A stretch of DNA of 64,000 nucleotides from Prevotella fusca JCM 17724 (GTDB lineage Bacteria > Bacteroidota > Bacteroidia > Bacteroidales > Bacteroidaceae): positions 13,501 to 77,500 of the forward strand of contig NZ_CP012074.1 of NCBI RefSeq assembly GCF_001262015.1, read 5' to 3'. The notes under the pieces were generated by a model. That model ran no database searches. It saw nothing but the letters and a program-made list of their open reading frames with translations, and had not been told where the DNA came from. A program made the position numbers and the translations under genes. Positions 36,233 to 44,418 of the stretch are shown here, in pieces. How positions within the stretch are numbered: position 1 is the stretch's first letter; every line of letters starts with the position of its first letter.

Positions 36233-37432
36233 TTACTTCTTAAAGGTAAGACGGTTCAGCAATGATTTAAAACGTCCGTTCTCGGATGACGCAGCAATGT
36301 AATTCTTTGCAGGATAAGCATACTGTGTCAGCAGGCATGTGCGCAGGAACTTGTCGTCACGGTTCTCAATGTTGATCTTCTCAATCTGACCTTCAAGATA
36401 AGTCTCGAAGTCCTGGTAGTCTTCTGGCGTATAATACTCCTCATAGACACGTGTGTCCTGAATCATATCCAATGCCACGTAATTGACAGGATAGAGCTTG
36501 TAGTTGCAATGGATTTCGTGATCGATATGTGCTGCAATGGCATCGAAGAGCTTGTTTTTCGGCAGGTTCTCGTCTACGGTGTCAAGCCATTCGTCAATGC
36601 AGGGCGCACACTTGTAGAAGATATGCCCCTTGTAGCCCTTGATACCGACCAGCATACTCTCGAGGTCGTCCTCGGCTGTCTTCTTCCAGTAAGGTACATC
36701 ACGGCGCAGCTGATACTCACGTGCCTTGAGGTAATCGCACGGGTCATACTCGTATGATATTGCCAGCGGAACGATGTGCAGCTGTTTCAGACGCTCAATG
36801 ATAGAGCCTTCGCCACCCATAGCCATCATCTTCAGGATGGCTGCCTGTGTGAGGTCGTTCGAGTTCTTGGCTCTTCCCTGTCGCTGGGCAATCCACACGT
36901 TCTCATTCTTCTCGGCAATGGCAAAGTGAATGTACTCTGACATGCGCTTGCTGGCACGCAGCATCTCGACTGAATGGAGGGCACGCTCCACGGTGAACGA
37001 CTTGTTGATGCGCACAAGGTCACGTACCCAGTCCTGTGAAAGGAGGTTGTCGCCGATGGCAATCTCGCAGGTTGTTGCGAAGCCAACATCAATGAGCAGC
37101 TTGTCGAGGAACGCAGAATCGAGTACGATGTCACGATGATTGCTGACAAAGGTGTAACGCTTCTGCGTGTTGATGTTCACCGCATCTATGCTACAGCCTA
37201 AGCTCTGCTCGATGACAAGACGCTGGAGGAAAGGATAGCAGAATGCTTTCTGGAAGTCAAGGTTTGTCTTGCAGGCATGCATCTTCTTTGCCAGAGCCTC
37301 TGTAGGGACATCAGGGTAGAGGTAAGCCAGCACCTTCTGGAACTGCTTGTCAGCAAGAATCCGGTCATAGACTGCCGGTAATTCTTCCGGCTCGAACGGA
37401 CGGATAGGATCAAACTCTGATGGTATTTTCAT
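36233..37432 (-). CDS. acyltransferase of the PlsB/PlsC superfamily
   Basis: Protein of 399 residues with the acyltransferase motif FVSNHRDIVLDSAFL (H-x4-D type, about residue 125), followed by VERALHS and RQGRAKNSNDLTQAA segments of the same fold. It probably transfers an acyl group to a glycerol-phosphate or lipid acceptor at the inner face of the membrane. The start at the ATG at 37432 (MKIPSEFDPIRPFEPEE) is preferred to one 20 codons upstream. The DeoR-type regulator gene ends 34 bp upstream. Confidence 0.82.
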   Translation of the reverse strand: MKIPSEFDPIRPFEPEELPAVYDRILADKQFQKVLAYLYPDVPTEALAKKMHACKTNLDFQKAFCYPFLQRLVIEQSLGCSIDAVNINTQKRYTFVSNHRDIVLDSAFLDKLLIDVGFATTCEIAIGDNLLSQDWVRDLVRINKSFTVERALHSVEMLRASKRMSEYIHFAIAEKNENVWIAQRQGRAKNSNDLTQAAILKMMAMGGEGSIIERLKQLHIVPLAISYEYDPCDYLKAREYQLRRDVPYWKKTAEDDLESMLVGIKGYKGHIFYKCAPCIDEWLDTVDENLPKNKLFDAIAAHIDHEIHCNYKLYPVNYVALDMIQDTRVYEEYYTPEDYQDFETYLEGQIEKINIENRDDKFLRTCLLTQYAYPAKNYIAASSENGRFKSLLNRLTFKK

Positions 37433-37466
37433 AATCGTAATAATTAATTTGTTTCTGTTTATGTAT

Positions 37467-38246
37467 TTATTGCACGCCGACAGAGCCTGCAATAATCAGT
37501 TCTATTCCCATTTCCTCAATCTTCTTTACCACTGACTGCGGTATTTTTGAGTCGGTTATGATGATGTCAACATCCTCCAGTCCGCTGATTTTGGCAAAGC
37601 CACGGCGTCCGAACTTGCTTGAGTCAGCCAGTACGACGATCTTCTGTGCTGCCTGCATCATGCTTCTGTTCAGTTCTGCTTCCCGTATATCGGTCGTTGA
37701 GATACCGAAGTCAAGGTCGATGCCGTCCACTCCAAGGAATAGTTTTGTGAACGAACAGCCACGAAGAATCTCCATGCTGTATTGTCCGATTACCGACACA
37801 CTGCTGTGACGGACCATTCCTCCAAGCTGGATAATGTCAATGTTGTCATTTCCTGCCAACGTCATCGTAGCCTGCAGACTTGCTGAAACAACCGTCAGTC
37901 TGCCTTCCGACTGGATGTTACAAGCCAGCGCATGAATCGTTGTTCCCGAAGCAAGGATGATGGAGTCATCTTTCACAAGCAGCTTTACAGCCTCTGCGCC
38001 GATGAGTTGTTTCTCTTCGGCATTCAGCTTTTCCTTCTCGTTTACAGAGCGGTTGTTGGTGAATGGATTGATAAGAATTGCTTTCCCATGGCTTCGATAC
38101 AGCTTTCCCGCCTTCTCAAGTTCAGTCAGGTCCTTTCGTATGGTTACCAACGACACGTCCAAAGAGGTTGCCAGATCGGAAACCAATACAGACTCCTGTG
38201 CCAGAAGTTGGTCGAGAATAGCATTCTGCCTATCTTCTTTTGTCAT
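37467..38246 (-). CDS. DeoR-family transcriptional regulator
   Basis: Regulator of 259 residues: an N-terminal winged helix (KEDRQNAILDQLLAQESVLVSDLATSLDVSLVTIRKDL, in pieces: DLATSLDVS, TIRKDL) and a C-terminal sugar-phosphate sensor domain (ILASGTTIHALACN, LGVDGIDLDFGISTTD, LADSSKFGRRGFA). This is the usual form of GlpR-like repressors of sugar or glycerol-phosphate genes. I start at the ATG at 38246; one at 38282 is also in frame. It could bind the TTTCG-rich sites upstream of glpA, but this is only a guess. Confidence 0.88.
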   Translation of the reverse strand: MTKEDRQNAILDQLLAQESVLVSDLATSLDVSLVTIRKDLTELEKAGKLYRSHGKAILINPFTNNRSVNEKEKLNAEEKQLIGAEAVKLLVKDDSIILASGTTIHALACNIQSEGRLTVVSASLQATMTLAGNDNIDIIQLGGMVRHSSVSVIGQYSMEILRGCSFTKLFLGVDGIDLDFGISTTDIREAELNRSMMQAAQKIVVLADSSKFGRRGFAKISGLEDVDIIITDSKIPQSVVKKIEEMGIELIIAGSVGVQ

Positions 38247-38534
38247 AATCAACGTAGGTTTTCGGTAACTTTCAGCTGACATTTGTCATGCCTTACCATA
38301 TTAGAATAGTTTTGTACAAATATAGTTAAAATAAATCAATGGGTAAAGGTGAAGGCGTCGTTTAACAGAAGATTAACAATTGTTTACAGCTGTCTGTGTC
38401 GTCTCTTCTTGTTGTTTGATGTGTTGTGTGCCGTTCCGACTTGTACAAGGCGATAGGGAAAAGACTGTTATTTTAGGAGAATAATCCGTCAATTTACTTG
38501 TCATTCACGAACAAAGTGTTATCTTTGCAACATT

Positions 38535-39575
38535 ATGAAGTACAGTGTCATTGTTCCCGTATTCAACCGTCCGGATGAGGTTGATGAACTGTTGGAGAGC
38601 CTGCTTGGGCAGGAAGAAAAGGATTTTGAGGTCATTATCGTTGAAGATGGCTCACAGGTTCCGTGTAAGGAGGTGTGCAACAAGTATGCCGACAGGCTCG
38701 ACCTGCATTATTACTGCAAGGAAAACTCAGGTCCGGGGCAGAGCCGTAACTATGGTGCTGAGCGTGCAAAGGGCGAGTACCTGCTCATCCTTGATTCCGA
38801 TGTTGTACTTCCGAACGGCTATCTCCATGCTGTCAGCGAAGAGCTGGAACGTGAACCTGCTGACGCTTTCGGTGGTCCTGACTGCGCACACGACTCCTTC
38901 ACTGACACGCAGAAGGCCATTTCATACTCGATGACATCATTCTTCACTACCGGCGGAATACGTGGTGGAAAGAAGAAACTCGACAAGTTCTATCCCCGTT
39001 CGTTCAATATGGGCATCCGTCGTGACGTTTATCAGGAGTTAGGAGGTTTCTCCAAGATGCGCTTCGGTGAAGATATTGATTTCTCCATCCGTATCTTCAA
39101 GGCAGGAAAACGCTGTCGTCTGTTCCCCGATGCATGGGTTTGGCACAAGCGTCGCACTGACTTCCGCAAGTTCTGGCGGCAGGTGTATAACTCCGGTATA
39201 GCCCGGATTAACCTCTACAAGAAGTATCCCGAATCACTGAAACTTGTCCACCTGCTGCCGATGGTGTTTACTGTAGGGACAATCTTCCTCAACCTGATGG
39301 TTCTTTGCGGCATCATCATGTTCTGTTTCTCTTCAACAAAATCTGTCGGTTGCATCCTCCTTCTGCTTGGCTTGCTGCCCTTGTTGCTTTACAGCACAGT
39401 CATCTGTATAGACTCAACCCGTCAGAACAACAGTGTGAAGATAGGACTTCTCAGCATCCGTGCAGCCTTCATCCAGCTCACCGGATATGGCTGTGGATTC
39501 ATCTCGGCATGGTGGAAACGCTGCGTGTGTGGCAAGGACGAGTTTGCTGCGTACGAAAAGAACTTTTACAAGTAA
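38535..39575 (+). CDS. family 2 glycosyltransferase with membrane segments
   Basis: GT2-family enzyme of 346 residues. The GT-A fold has YSVIVPVFNRPDEV at the N-terminus, the DxD-type metal site LILDSDVVLP (about residue 90) and FGEDIDFSIRIF (about 180) with the catalytic-side acidic residues. Two or three hydrophobic helices follow after residue 240, which suggests a membrane-bound enzyme building a surface polysaccharide. A -7 element TATCTTTG lies at 38521-38528, so the message is almost leaderless. Confidence 0.88.
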   Translation: MKYSVIVPVFNRPDEVDELLESLLGQEEKDFEVIIVEDGSQVPCKEVCNKYADRLDLHYYCKENSGPGQSRNYGAERAKGEYLLILDSDVVLPNGYLHAVSEELEREPADAFGGPDCAHDSFTDTQKAISYSMTSFFTTGGIRGGKKKLDKFYPRSFNMGIRRDVYQELGGFSKMRFGEDIDFSIRIFKAGKRCRLFPDAWVWHKRRTDFRKFWRQVYNSGIARINLYKKYPESLKLVHLLPMVFTVGTIFLNLMVLCGIIMFCFSSTKSVGCILLLLGLLPLLLYSTVICIDSTRQNNSVKIGLLSIRAAFIQLTGYGCGFISAWWKRCVCGKDEFAAYEKNFYK

Positions 39576-39697
39576 TTCAGAATTCGTAATTCAAGTACCA
39601 TCTGCAACACGCAATCTATACCCAAATTTACAAACAACAGTGCTAACCACTCCCCGTCCTTCGGGGCAGGAGCAGTAGGAAGGGCTGTTTTAAGACT

Positions 39698-40384
39698 ATG
39701 GAAAAACTATCTATCAATCACTGGGCAGAAGCCGACCGCCCACGTGAAAAGCTCGAACGACTGGGGGCAGATGCGCTCAGTGATGCCGAACTGCTTGCCA
39801 TTCTGATTGGTTCAGGCACAACGGATGAGAGTGCCGTTGACCTGATGAAGCGTATTCTCAACGACTATAACAACAATCTGAATACGCTCGGAAAACTCTC
39901 TCTTCGTGACCTGGAACAGTACAAGGGGATTGGTCCTGCCAAGGCAATTACCATCCTTGCTGCCTGCGAGCTGGGGAAAAGACGACAGAAGGCGACAGTG
40001 GAAGAAGCACCGTTGCTCAATACTGCCGAAAAGGTTTACCATTTCATGCACACGGCGATACAGGACCTTGACATTGAGGAGGGCTGGATACTCATGATGA
40101 AACAGAACTACAGACTTATCGAAGCCAAGCGTATCTCAATCGGAGGACTTACGATGGCTCCCATTGACATACGTCTCATGATGAAGGAAGCATTGCTGAA
40201 GAATACCACCATCTTGGCTTTCTGCCACAATCATCCCAGTGGGAGTACAAGCCCGAGTCGTGAGGACAACCAGCTTACGTTACGTATTCATAAAGCCTGC
40301 GAACTGCTTAATATTCACTTTGCAGACCATGTCATTCTCACTGATGGCGGATTCTTTTCCTATCGGGAGGAAGGAAAATTATAG
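39698..40384 (+). CDS. radC: RadC-like JAB/MPN domain protein
   Basis: Protein of 228 residues with a helix-hairpin-helix N-terminus (LRDLEQYKGIGPAKAITILA) and a JAMM metal site FCHNHPSGSTSPSREDN near residue 175. RadC is often named a DNA repair protein, but its true role is unsettled. The gene stands between a glycosyltransferase and a long repeat-rich gap. Confidence 0.93.
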   Translation: MEKLSINHWAEADRPREKLERLGADALSDAELLAILIGSGTTDESAVDLMKRILNDYNNNLNTLGKLSLRDLEQYKGIGPAKAITILAACELGKRRQKATVEEAPLLNTAEKVYHFMHTAIQDLDIEEGWILMMKQNYRLIEAKRISIGGLTMAPIDIRLMMKEALLKNTTILAFCHNHPSGSTSPSREDNQLTLRIHKACELLNIHFADHVILTDGGFFSYREEGKL

Positions 40385-40413
40385 CATGGGAACCATCCTG
40401 CGGCAATTATTAT

Positions 40414-40496
40414 CCCGATGATAAATATTTATTTTCATGAAAAGAAATATTTATCTTCATGAACAAAATTATTTTTTTTCATGAAAATAATTCGGG
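40414..40496. repeat. family II element, copy 3: three clear 22-bp units
   Basis: TTCATGAA or TTCATGAAC begins at 40434, 40456 and 40478; the fourth unit at the left end is degenerate, although the outer CCCGAT/ATTCGGG ends are kept. Confidence 0.82.
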
Positions 40497-40505
40497 AATT
40501 ACCAT

Positions 40506-40543
40506 TTGTATGAGGGCTGTTGTCTTGTATGAGGGCTGTTGTC
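40506..40543. repeat. two tandem 19-bp repeats
   Basis: TTGTATGAGGGCTGTTGTC occurs twice head to tail. Confidence 0.85.
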
Positions 40544-40719
40544 GGTTTTCTGCCCCTTTTCCATTGGTTCCAGACTCCATGAAAGAGTCGTATGTCACCA
40601 GTAGGTGATGCGTGCTGTGCGGTAGTTCTACAGTTGTTTGAAGCGTGTCTCTTTGTGTAAAACTCCTACAAGTCGTAACCTTTCCGCATTGATTTATTGT
40701 GATTCTTGTTTTAAATTGC

Positions 40720-40890
40720 TATCTTTGCAGAAGATAGGCTGCATTCGGCAATCTGAAAACAAGTTTTCATTGCGCTCATTTGTGCTATCTTTGCAGAAGA
40801 TAGGCTGCATTCGGCAATCTGAAAACAAGTTTTCATTGCGCTCATTTGCACCATCTTTGCAGAAGATAGGCTGCATTCGGCAATCTGAAA
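40720..40890 (+). promoter_or_regulatory. three tandem 66-bp units, each with a -7 element
   Basis: ATCTTTGCAG with the following AAGATAGGCTGCATTCGGCA recurs at 40721, 40787 and 40853, exactly 66 bp apart. Each unit has TATCTTTG or CATCTTTG; the first also has a -33-like TTGT about 19 bp upstream. The steps keep the promoter faces on one side of the helix. Confidence 0.8.
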
Positions 40891-40960
40891 TGAAACTTTC
40901 CTTGTGCCTGTAAGCCCTGTCTTCGATGAAAAAGAGTTCAATTACAAAGAATCACTAATT

Positions 40961-41281
40961 ATGACACAAGAAGAAAAAACAAAGATAGAAGAAAGAATCG
41001 TTGACGTTTTGAAGACCGTCTACGATCCCGAAATACCAGTGAATATCTATGACCTTGGTATGATTTACAAGATTGACGTTGATGGTGATGGCAACCTTGA
41101 CATGGATATGACTTTCACGTCTCCGGCTTGTCCGGCTGCCGACTTCATCCTCGAGGATGTACGCACAAAGGTGGAAAGCGTGGAAGGTATCAAGACTGCA
41201 AACATCAACCTCGTTTTTGAGCCTACATGGGATCAGAGTATGATGTCTGAAGAAGCGCGTGTAGAACTGGGATTCGATTAA
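40961..41281 (+). CDS. MIP18/DUF59 family iron-sulfur assembly factor
   Basis: Small protein of 106 residues of the DUF59 family, related to SufT and the Fe-S carrier MIP18. The conserved block VYDPEIPVNIYDLGMIY stands at residues 20-36, and SPACPAAD holds the reactive cysteine at about 63. These proteins help to mature iron-sulfur proteins. The start at 40961 (MTQEEKTK) is chosen because the upstream in-frame part translates repeats. It is the gene behind the tandem promoters. Confidence 0.9.
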   Translation: MTQEEKTKIEERIVDVLKTVYDPEIPVNIYDLGMIYKIDVDGDGNLDMDMTFTSPACPAADFILEDVRTKVESVEGIKTANINLVFEPTWDQSMMSEEARVELGFD

Positions 41282-41404
41282 GCCTGCCCGGTTCCTCTTC
41301 GTTAGGATAGGGTATCCTTTTCTCTGTTGTTCAGTCGCTACTTCTGAGGCATTTGTCTTAGAACGCAGAACAGAATCATCCCACTGCTAACCCGCAGTCT
41401 GCCC

Positions 41405-41456
41405 TCACCTCACCACCCGTCATTCACCACCCATCACCCATCATTTACCACCCAGT
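41405..41456. repeat. 7-bp degenerate array before the LpxH-like gene
   Basis: Heptamers ACCACCC, GTCATTC, ACCACCC, ATCACCC, ATCATTT and ACCACCC run up to the start codon of the next gene. The leader therefore consists of this array. Confidence 0.8.
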
Positions 41457-41459
41457 GAC

Positions 41460-42224
41460 ATGAAGAATATATATTTCCTTTCCGATGCGCACCTCGGTTC
41501 GCTTGCCATAGAGCACCGGCGCACACACGAACGCCGCCTTGTCCGCTTCCTGGACAGCATTAAGAACAAGGCTGCAGCAGTCTATCTGCTTGGCGATATG
41601 TTCGATTTCTGGAATGAATATAAGTATGTTGTTCCCAAAGGTTTTACCCGTTTCCTCGGCAAGATATCAGAGCTGACCGATATGGGTGTGGAGGTTCATT
41701 TCTTTACAGGAAACCATGACCTTTGGACTTACGGCTATCTGGAAAAGGAATGTGGTGTTATTCTCCATCGTAAACCTATCTCTACTGAGATATATGATAA
41801 GGTGTTCTATCTTGCTCATGGTGACGGGTTGGGCGACCCTGACCCTATGTTCAGGTTCCTCCGCAAGGTGTTCCATAACCGTGGCTGCCAGCGGCTGCTC
41901 AACTTCTTCCACCCTTGGTGGGGAATGAAGTTAGGTATGAACTGGGCTAAAAAGAGCAGGCTCAAACGTGCTGATGGTAAGGAAGCACCCTATATGGGCG
42001 AGGACAAGGAGTATCTCGTGCGCTATACGAAGGAATACATGCGCACACATAAGGACATTGATTACTTTATCTATGGTCATCGTCATATAGAACTCGACCT
42101 TACCTTGTCGCGGAAAGCCCGCCTGTTGATTCTCGGTGATTGGATATGGCAGTTTACTTATGCTGTTTTTGATGGTGAACACATGTTCCTTGAGGAGTAT
42201 GTCGAAGGTGAAAGTAAGCCTTAA
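41460..42224 (+). CDS. UDP-2,3-diacylglucosamine hydrolase-like metallophosphoesterase
   Basis: Calcineurin-type phosphoesterase of 254 residues with the five metal motifs in order: YFLSDAHLGS, LLGDMFDFW, FTGNHDLW, LAHGDGLGD and YGHRHIELD. This matches LpxH, which makes lipid X in lipid A synthesis; a role in lipid A is likely in a diderm but the enzyme could act on another nucleotide diphosphate. The start codon directly follows the heptamer array. Confidence 0.85.
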   Translation: MKNIYFLSDAHLGSLAIEHRRTHERRLVRFLDSIKNKAAAVYLLGDMFDFWNEYKYVVPKGFTRFLGKISELTDMGVEVHFFTGNHDLWTYGYLEKECGVILHRKPISTEIYDKVFYLAHGDGLGDPDPMFRFLRKVFHNRGCQRLLNFFHPWWGMKLGMNWAKKSRLKRADGKEAPYMGEDKEYLVRYTKEYMRTHKDIDYFIYGHRHIELDLTLSRKARLLILGDWIWQFTYAVFDGEHMFLEEYVEGESKP

Positions 42225-42299
42225 CAAACGTAAAAAAATCCTATCTGCAAAGACAAAAACCAACTTTTTAAGTACGAAAAGCAAAATTACGCAAAAGAA

Positions 42300-42331
42300 T
42301 TTGGAGGTTACGAAACAAAAGTGTAACTTTG
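42300..42331 (+). promoter_or_regulatory. promoter of the candidate small RNA
   Basis: TTTG (42300-42303) and TAACTTTG (42324-42331), spacer 20 bp. The -33 side reads TTTGGAGGTTACG and is almost the same as in the rRNA promoter (TTTGGAGGTAACG at 61366), suggesting a strong promoter. Confidence 0.75.
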
Positions 42332-42337
42332 CATTGT

Positions 42338-42505
42338 CTTTAAGAGGATTGACTGACAGTTCATTACCGAGAGAAGACATCAAAGGTTTCAAACTTTCAA
42401 CGAGACATAAGACATTCATAATATAAAATTAAAACTCAGGTTTGTAGATTAAGTTTAGTCAAAAGAAAGGTGGTTGTCGTGAGACAACTACCTTTCGCGT
42501 TTTTG
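42338..42505 (+). ncRNA. candidate small RNA of about 168 nt
   Basis: Between a strong-looking promoter and a good terminator stands a stretch with no ATG and no open frame of note. The terminator stem GAAAGGTGGTTGTC/GACAACTACCTTTC (42465-42496) is followed by GCGTTTTT. The size and position fit a stand-alone regulatory RNA. I could not match it by eye to 6S, SRP, tmRNA or RNase P RNA; the start is estimated from the -7 element. Confidence 0.55.
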
Positions 42506-42754
42506 TGCATATCTTAGTCATTGCAGGTGTTTGAAGAACCTGATAGGAGGTTATGTGTTGTGAAAGCAATACTGGTTTAGTATACTGATGATTCCTCATC
42601 CTCTTTCCCAAGCAGGATGGATAGGCGTAAGCTCGTGTTGATGCTTGTGAATCATCCTTACATAATTTGCAGTTAACCCTGCCTTGGAAACAGTATCGGG
42701 ATAGGTTTACAGGAGTCTTTGTAACACGAAGTTAAACAGCGGGTTATAGCGTCG

Positions 42755-42864
42755 TGTAAATAACAGGTGCTTAATAGGACTTCAATTAAGCCTTAGTTAG
42801 ACTTCAATTAACGCCTTTTTGGATGTCAATTAGTGCTTAGTTGGGACGCTGTTAGGCATCAGTT
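42755..42864. repeat. five-unit 22-bp array with CAATTA cores
   Basis: Units start at 42777, 42799, 42821 and 42843, each 22 bp. The first three read (G/A)GA-(C/T)-(T/G)TCAATTA...(C/G)C(T)T, the fourth is diverged, and a fifth older unit precedes at 42755. The sequence differs from other arrays. Confidence 0.72.
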
Positions 42865-42972
42865 GGTTTTCCCTTTGTGAATTATCTTGACATGATCGGT
42901 GTAGGATTTGGTAACTGATATTGGGCAGTCAGCAACAGTTCTTCTTCATCTTTCTGTGGATGGAATGAAAAA

Positions 42973-43011
42973 GGGGGACTGTAACCCTGTTAAGTCAGGT
43001 CACAATCCCCC
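42973..43011 (-). terminator. terminator of the pta-ackA unit
   Basis: GGGGGACTGTAACC and GGTCACAATCCCCC form a stem with two mismatches; on the minus strand a T run (complement of 42968-42972) follows. Confidence 0.85.
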
Positions 43012-43094
43012 GTTTTCTCGTATAGAATCCTGTTTGAGTGCACTTACAGGTACGTATAATCTGCTTATGTACTTCCCGTAAATGCTTCAGACTT

Positions 43095-44300
43095 TTACTT
43101 CTTCAGCTCCTTTACAAGCTCCTGTGTATCACGTGCGATGACGATTTCCTCGTCAGTAGGAACAAGCACAACCTTTACCTTTGAGTCATCAGCAGAGAGG
43201 ATTTTCTCTTCACCACGGCACATGTTACGTTCCTTATCAAGTTTGATACCAAGATACTCCATGTCCTGGCAGGCATCCCAACGAAGACCAGTCTGGTTCT
43301 CGCCGACACCGGCAGTCCATACGATGATGTCGACACCGTTCATCGCCGCAGCATAAGCACCAATGTACTTCTTGATGCGATAGGTGTACATCTGTAATGC
43401 AAGATGCGCCATCTTGTCGCCAGCATTGTCTGCATTCTCGATGTCACGCATGTCCGAACTGATACCGGTAATACCCAGCACACCGCTCTCCTTGTTCAGG
43501 AAGTCAGCCATCTCCTGTGGCTTCTTTCCGAGCTTATCCATCAGGTAAGTAACTGCTGATGGGTCGATGTCGCCAGAGCGTGAGCCCATCATCAAACCAG
43601 CCAACGGAGTCAGACCCATTGAGGTGTCGATAACCTTACCGCCCTTGATGGCAGCGATTGAGGCACCGTTACCAATGTGGCAAGTGATGATTTTCTGTGT
43701 CTTGATGTCGACGCCAAGCATCTCACAGACACGGTGTGACACGTAACGGTGGCTCGTTCCATGGAAGCCATAGCGGCGTACGTGGTACTTCTTGTAGAAA
43801 TCGTATGGAACCGCATAGAGGTAAGCATAGTCAGGCATTGTGCTGTGGAAGGCATTGTCGAATACTGTTACCTGTGGAGTATCAGGCATCAGTGCGTCAA
43901 CAGCACGCAGACCACGCAGGTGACCGGCGTTGTGAACAGGTGCAAGGTCGATAAGACTCTCGATTCCGTCTTCCACTTCCTTGGTCACGATGCAGCTCTT
44001 CTCAAAGAGGTCGCCACCCTGTACGACACGATGACCGACAGCATCGATCTCGTCAAGATTCTTCAGAGCACCGATCTCCGGGTCGAGGAGTACCTTGAAA
44101 ACGAGTGCCACACCCTCCTTGTGGGTTGGAAGGTCAGCCATGATCTGCTTCTTCTCACCATTATCCAGTTTAACCTTGATGAAAGCCTCATCGAGTCCGA
44201 TGCGCTCAACACCACCCTGAGCCAGTACTGACTCATCAGCCATGTCGTACAACTTGTACTTAATGGAACTGCTACCGCAGTTTAAAACTAATATCTTCAT
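43095..44300 (-). CDS. ackA: acetate kinase
   Basis: Enzyme of 401 residues making ATP and acetate from acetyl phosphate, the last step of acetate fermentation. Signatures are MKILVLNCGSSSIKYKLYD at the N-terminus, RYGFHGTSHRYVS near residue 175, and GNGASIAAIKGG and LMMGSRSGDIDP further on. It lies 118 bp downstream of pta on the same strand. Confidence 0.97.
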   Translation of the reverse strand: MKILVLNCGSSSIKYKLYDMADESVLAQGGVERIGLDEAFIKVKLDNGEKKQIMADLPTHKEGVALVFKVLLDPEIGALKNLDEIDAVGHRVVQGGDLFEKSCIVTKEVEDGIESLIDLAPVHNAGHLRGLRAVDALMPDTPQVTVFDNAFHSTMPDYAYLYAVPYDFYKKYHVRRYGFHGTSHRYVSHRVCEMLGVDIKTQKIITCHIGNGASIAAIKGGKVIDTSMGLTPLAGLMMGSRSGDIDPSAVTYLMDKLGKKPQEMADFLNKESGVLGITGISSDMRDIENADNAGDKMAHLALQMYTYRIKKYIGAYAAAMNGVDIIVWTAGVGENQTGLRWDACQDMEYLGIKLDKERNMCRGEEKILSADDSKVKVVLVPTDEEIVIARDTQELVKELKK

Positions 44301-44418
44301 ATAAAGAATTATTATTTAGAATGATGTTGTAGGCGTTACTTAATCAGAGGTCTTGTTTGTCATTGATAAATCCTAAGACGGAGTCTGAACTCCTAAACCA
44401 TCATTCCTAATTCTACAA

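Larger units (their letters stand above)
40385..40960. other. repeat-rich control region before the Fe-S assembly gene
   Basis: No gene seen. It holds family II copy 3 (40414-40496), a two-copy 19-bp repeat TTGTATGAGGGCTGTTGTC (40506-40543) and three tandem 66-bp promoter units (about 40721-40890). Confidence 0.75.
42225..43094. other. lpxH-ackA convergent gap (870 bp)
   Basis: No protein gene seen. From left: candidate small RNA with promoter and terminator (42300-42505), about 240 bp without any sign (42510-42750), a 22-bp array (42755-42864) and the ackA terminator (42973-43011). Confidence 0.7.

Noticed and set aside
40638..40913. Plus- and minus-strand open frames with threefold repeated peptides
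   Set aside because: They are translations of the 66-bp promoter repeat; because 66 is divisible by three, several frames stay open by chance.
42338..42505. Identification of the small RNA as 6S RNA
   Set aside because: Only a short TTGACT/AGTCAA pairing of the ends was found; no long closed stem with a central bubble.
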